Origin: Cytobacillus firmus
GTDB taxonomy: Bacteria; Bacillota; Bacilli; Bacillales; Cytobacillaceae
DNA: 64,000 nt
NCBI RefSeq assembly: GCF_023715565.1
Contig: NZ_JAMBOJ010000028.1
Location: 1-64,000 of the forward strand
Direction: 5' to 3'
In this document: positions 62,143-64,000 of the stretch, piece by piece
Position numbering within the stretch: the first letter of the stretch is position 1
Layout: the number at the start of each line of letters is the position of its first letter
Made by a program: the position numbers and the translations under genes
Notes under the pieces: model-generated
The model's input: the letters and a program-made list of their open reading frames with translations, nothing else
Told to the model about the DNA's origin: nothing
Database searches by the model: none

Positions 62143-62919
62143 ATGGCCATACAGACAAATGAAGAAAACTACCTTTCATCTGTAAAGAATGCATTGCGTA
62201 TTTTGAGATGTTTTTCTATGGACGAGCCAGAAAAGAAAATCAGTGATATTTCTGCTTCACTTGGACTTAACAAGAGCACAGTCAGCCGAACAATGTCTAC
62301 ATTAGCCAGTGAAGGATTTGTGTTTAAAGATCCTGAAAGCAAAAAGTATCGGTTAGGGCTCTCTATACTTTCACTCGGTGGTATCGTTAACAGCCAGATG
62401 GATATTTATAGAGAATCACAGCCTGTCTTGAATAAAATCGTACAGGAGTTGGGCGAGACCGCCCATATTTCAGTTTTAGACAACAATGAAGTCATATATT
62501 TGCAAAAAGTTGAATGCAATCATCCTGTGAGATTTTTGACGCATGTAGGCAGGAGAAATCCCCTTTACTGTACAAGCTCTGGTAAGGTCCTGCTTGCCCA
62601 TGCAAATGAAGAGGTTTTTAATACTGTTCTTCAAAAAGGGCTTGAACAGCATACTAAAACTACCATTATAAAACCTGAGAAACTTAAATCCCACTTAAGG
62701 CAAATTAAAGAGCAAGGGTATTCCTGGAGCAATGAAGAGTATCTTGAAGGAGTAAATTCTATAGCCTCACCAATCCATGATTATAAGGGCAGAGTAATTG
62801 CTGCATTAGCAATTGTAGGGCCGAAACAAAGAATTCAGCAGAGCAAAATAAAAGGTTATTCAAAGAGAGTTATCAGTGCAGCCAATGAAATATCCAGCAG
62901 AATGGGTTATTGGAAATAA
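62143..62919 (+). CDS. IclR-family transcriptional regulator (upstream of praH-like gene)
   Basis: This 258-residue protein has the winged helix NALRILRCFSMDEPEKKISDISASLGLNKSTVSRTMSTLASEGFVF and an effector domain (ETAHISVLDNNEVIYLQKVECNHPVRFLTHVGRRNPLYCTSSGKVLLA). It is the third IclR paralog in the island. AAGGAGGAG precedes the ATG. It is divergent from the meta operon and 30 bases before the decarboxylase gene, so it probably controls the ring-cleavage pathway. Confidence 0.9.
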   Translation: MAIQTNEENYLSSVKNALRILRCFSMDEPEKKISDISASLGLNKSTVSRTMSTLASEGFVFKDPESKKYRLGLSILSLGGIVNSQMDIYRESQPVLNKIVQELGETAHISVLDNNEVIYLQKVECNHPVRFLTHVGRRNPLYCTSSGKVLLAHANEEVFNTVLQKGLEQHTKTTIIKPEKLKSHLRQIKEQGYSWSNEEYLEGVNSIASPIHDYKGRVIAALAIVGPKQRIQQSKIKGYSKRVISAANEISSRMGYWK

Positions 62920-62949
62920 TAGTTTTATAAAAAGAGAGGAGATATTATT

Positions 62950-63903
62950 ATGCACGACTTCCATACACATTTTATTCCACAGGAGGTCCTGGATTGGATA
63001 AAAGAGAATCAAACAGCATTAAAGGCAGAGCGGGTAAAAAAATCACCTGATAAAGATGAATTTTTAATTATCAATAATAAATGGGGCTTTGAGTTAAAGC
63101 CTGAATTTTATCATTTTGATTTATATAGTAATAAACAATTCATGGCCGGAGTCACTCACTCTTTGATATCACCAATTCCTCAGTTATTTATGTACGAGTT
63201 CCCTCAAGAAATTACAGCAGAGATTTCTAATATATATAATCAAGCGCTAGCTATGCTGGCATCTTTAGCACCAGAAAAAACATCTGCTCTTGCAACTGTG
63301 GCATTGAACAATCCCGATATGGCTGCTGCTGAATTGGAAAGGTCCATGAATCTGGGGTTGAAAGGCGCAATTATCGGACCAGGTCTATCCGACAAAATGC
63401 TTTCGGATGAATTCTTTTCACCTTTATTTGAAATGGCCAACAGCAAGAAAGCCATTCTGTTTATTCATCCCCTATTGAGCGAGGATCCTAGACTTAAAAC
63501 AAAAATGATGCCAAATCTAATTGGGGTCCCTTGGGAAACAACTGTGTGTGCAACAGATATTTTACTGAGCGGAATGATTGATAAATATCCAGATGTTAAG
63601 ATTTTATTTGCTCATGGAGGAGGTTTTCTGCCTTACCAAATTGGTCGGCTTGATAAAGGCTATGAACAATGGGATCAGGTATCCTCCAACTTGAAAGCAC
63701 CTCCTTCTCAATATATAAAACGCTTTTGGTTTGATTCAGTACTATGGAACTCTTCAGGTTTGGATTTCCTGGTGAAAACTGTCGGAGAGAATAGAGTTGT
63801 TCCAGGATCAGATTACCCCTTTGATTTAAGTGAAACCCCTCCCAAGTATAAGAACACTGCAGGGGCATCATCTTTATTGGAAACCTTTTCAGCTTTCCTT
63901 TAG
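62950..63903 (+). CDS. praH: ACMSD-like amidohydrolase, probable 5-carboxy-2-hydroxymuconate-6-semialdehyde decarboxylase
   Basis: This 317-residue metal-dependent enzyme of the amidohydrolase-2 family has the HxH ligands at MHDFHTHF (His5, His7), further metal/catalytic residues in ILFIHPLL and LFAHGGGFLPYQIGRLD, and the C-terminal Asp in GSDYPFD. In the protocatechuate 2,3-route a PraH enzyme of this family decarboxylates the ring-cleavage product to 2-hydroxymuconic semialdehyde. It is coexpressed with the iclR gene, not with the other pathway genes. The C-terminal 20 residues lack the usual family GNA segment, so a late frameshift is possible. Confidence 0.8.
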   Translation: MHDFHTHFIPQEVLDWIKENQTALKAERVKKSPDKDEFLIINNKWGFELKPEFYHFDLYSNKQFMAGVTHSLISPIPQLFMYEFPQEITAEISNIYNQALAMLASLAPEKTSALATVALNNPDMAAAELERSMNLGLKGAIIGPGLSDKMLSDEFFSPLFEMANSKKAILFIHPLLSEDPRLKTKMMPNLIGVPWETTVCATDILLSGMIDKYPDVKILFAHGGGFLPYQIGRLDKGYEQWDQVSSNLKAPPSQYIKRFWFDSVLWNSSGLDFLVKTVGENRVVPGSDYPFDLSETPPKYKNTAGASSLLETFSAFL

Positions 63904-64000
63904 TCTATGCTAATATTTTTTTATGAATTTCATATAGCGCAATATTGCTATTTTCACTATAAATCCAGGTTGATATACTAAACTGCAAGCAACCATGTAA
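63904..64000. other. Window end, no gene visible
   Basis: AT-rich sequence after the praH-like stop. A short inverted element (ATAGCGCAATATTGCTAT, about 63935-63952) is present; no terminator with T-run and no start codon with a ribosome binding site is seen. Confidence 0.4.

Overview
The window reads as chromosome of a low-GC, endospore-forming Bacillaceae bacterium, probably close to Bacillus, Cytobacillus or Mesobacillus; the species cannot be fixed from sequence alone. Pointers are an alpha/beta-type small acid-soluble spore protein, two YjcZ-type mini-proteins, a spore-coat transglutaminase (Tgl), a flotillin/NfeD operon with a SigW-type promoter, TnrA boxes, CcpA cre sites, a TPP riboswitch and frequent TTG/GTG starts behind strong ribosome binding sites.

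Region 1 (1-7.0 kb): the edge of an IS1182-type transposase, a NupC nucleoside transporter, and a trehalose operon (treP-malL-treA) with two TreR-like operators and a cre site, then tatA. Region 2 (7.0-12.3 kb): a sirtuin deacylase, a DUF1232 protein, a TPP-riboswitch-controlled thiamine-precursor ABC operon (ThiY, a thiamine-binding MTH1187-type protein, ThiX, ThiZ) and an unrecognised secreted protein with six C-terminal cysteines. Region 3 (12.3-23.7 kb): a CUT1 sugar ABC transporter, an ECF sigma factor with a membrane partner, a 1446-residue S8 protease of bacillopeptidase F type, and a VmlR-like ABC-F protein behind a structured leader. Region 4 (24-34.6 kb): spore mini-proteins, yuaF-floT, a GDPD, a second MurE-like ligase with altered specificity motifs, Tgl, a CstA-family transporter and small proteins. 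Region 5 (34.9-41.6 kb): a DnaQ-like exonuclease plus DUF294 nucleotidyltransferase next to an ammonium transporter with two perfect TnrA boxes, a SASP gene, heme A synthase, and a decayed N-acylamino-acid racemase/o-succinylbenzoate synthase gene beside its GNAT partner.

Region 6 (42-64 kb) is an aromatic catabolic island and the most interesting part. It carries what looks like a complete protocatechuate 2,3-cleavage (pra-type) route: PobA makes protocatechuate from 4-hydroxybenzoate; a LigB-family class III dioxygenase (PraA-like) opens the ring; an ACMSD-like amidohydrolase (PraH-like) decarboxylates the product; then 2-hydroxymuconic semialdehyde dehydrogenase, 4-oxalocrotonate tautomerase, 4-oxalocrotonate decarboxylase, hydratase, aldolase and acylating acetaldehyde dehydrogenase lead to pyruvate and acetyl-CoA. 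Around this core are a TRAP transporter in one operon with a two-subunit Rieske oxygenase, a second unit with a ThDP-dependent decarboxylase-like enzyme and an orphan TRAP binding protein, three IclR regulators and one LysR regulator. A 17-bp motif recurs at four places in the control regions, and cre sites lie before three transcription units. A decayed IS3-family element has inserted inside the terminator hairpin of the Rieske operon.
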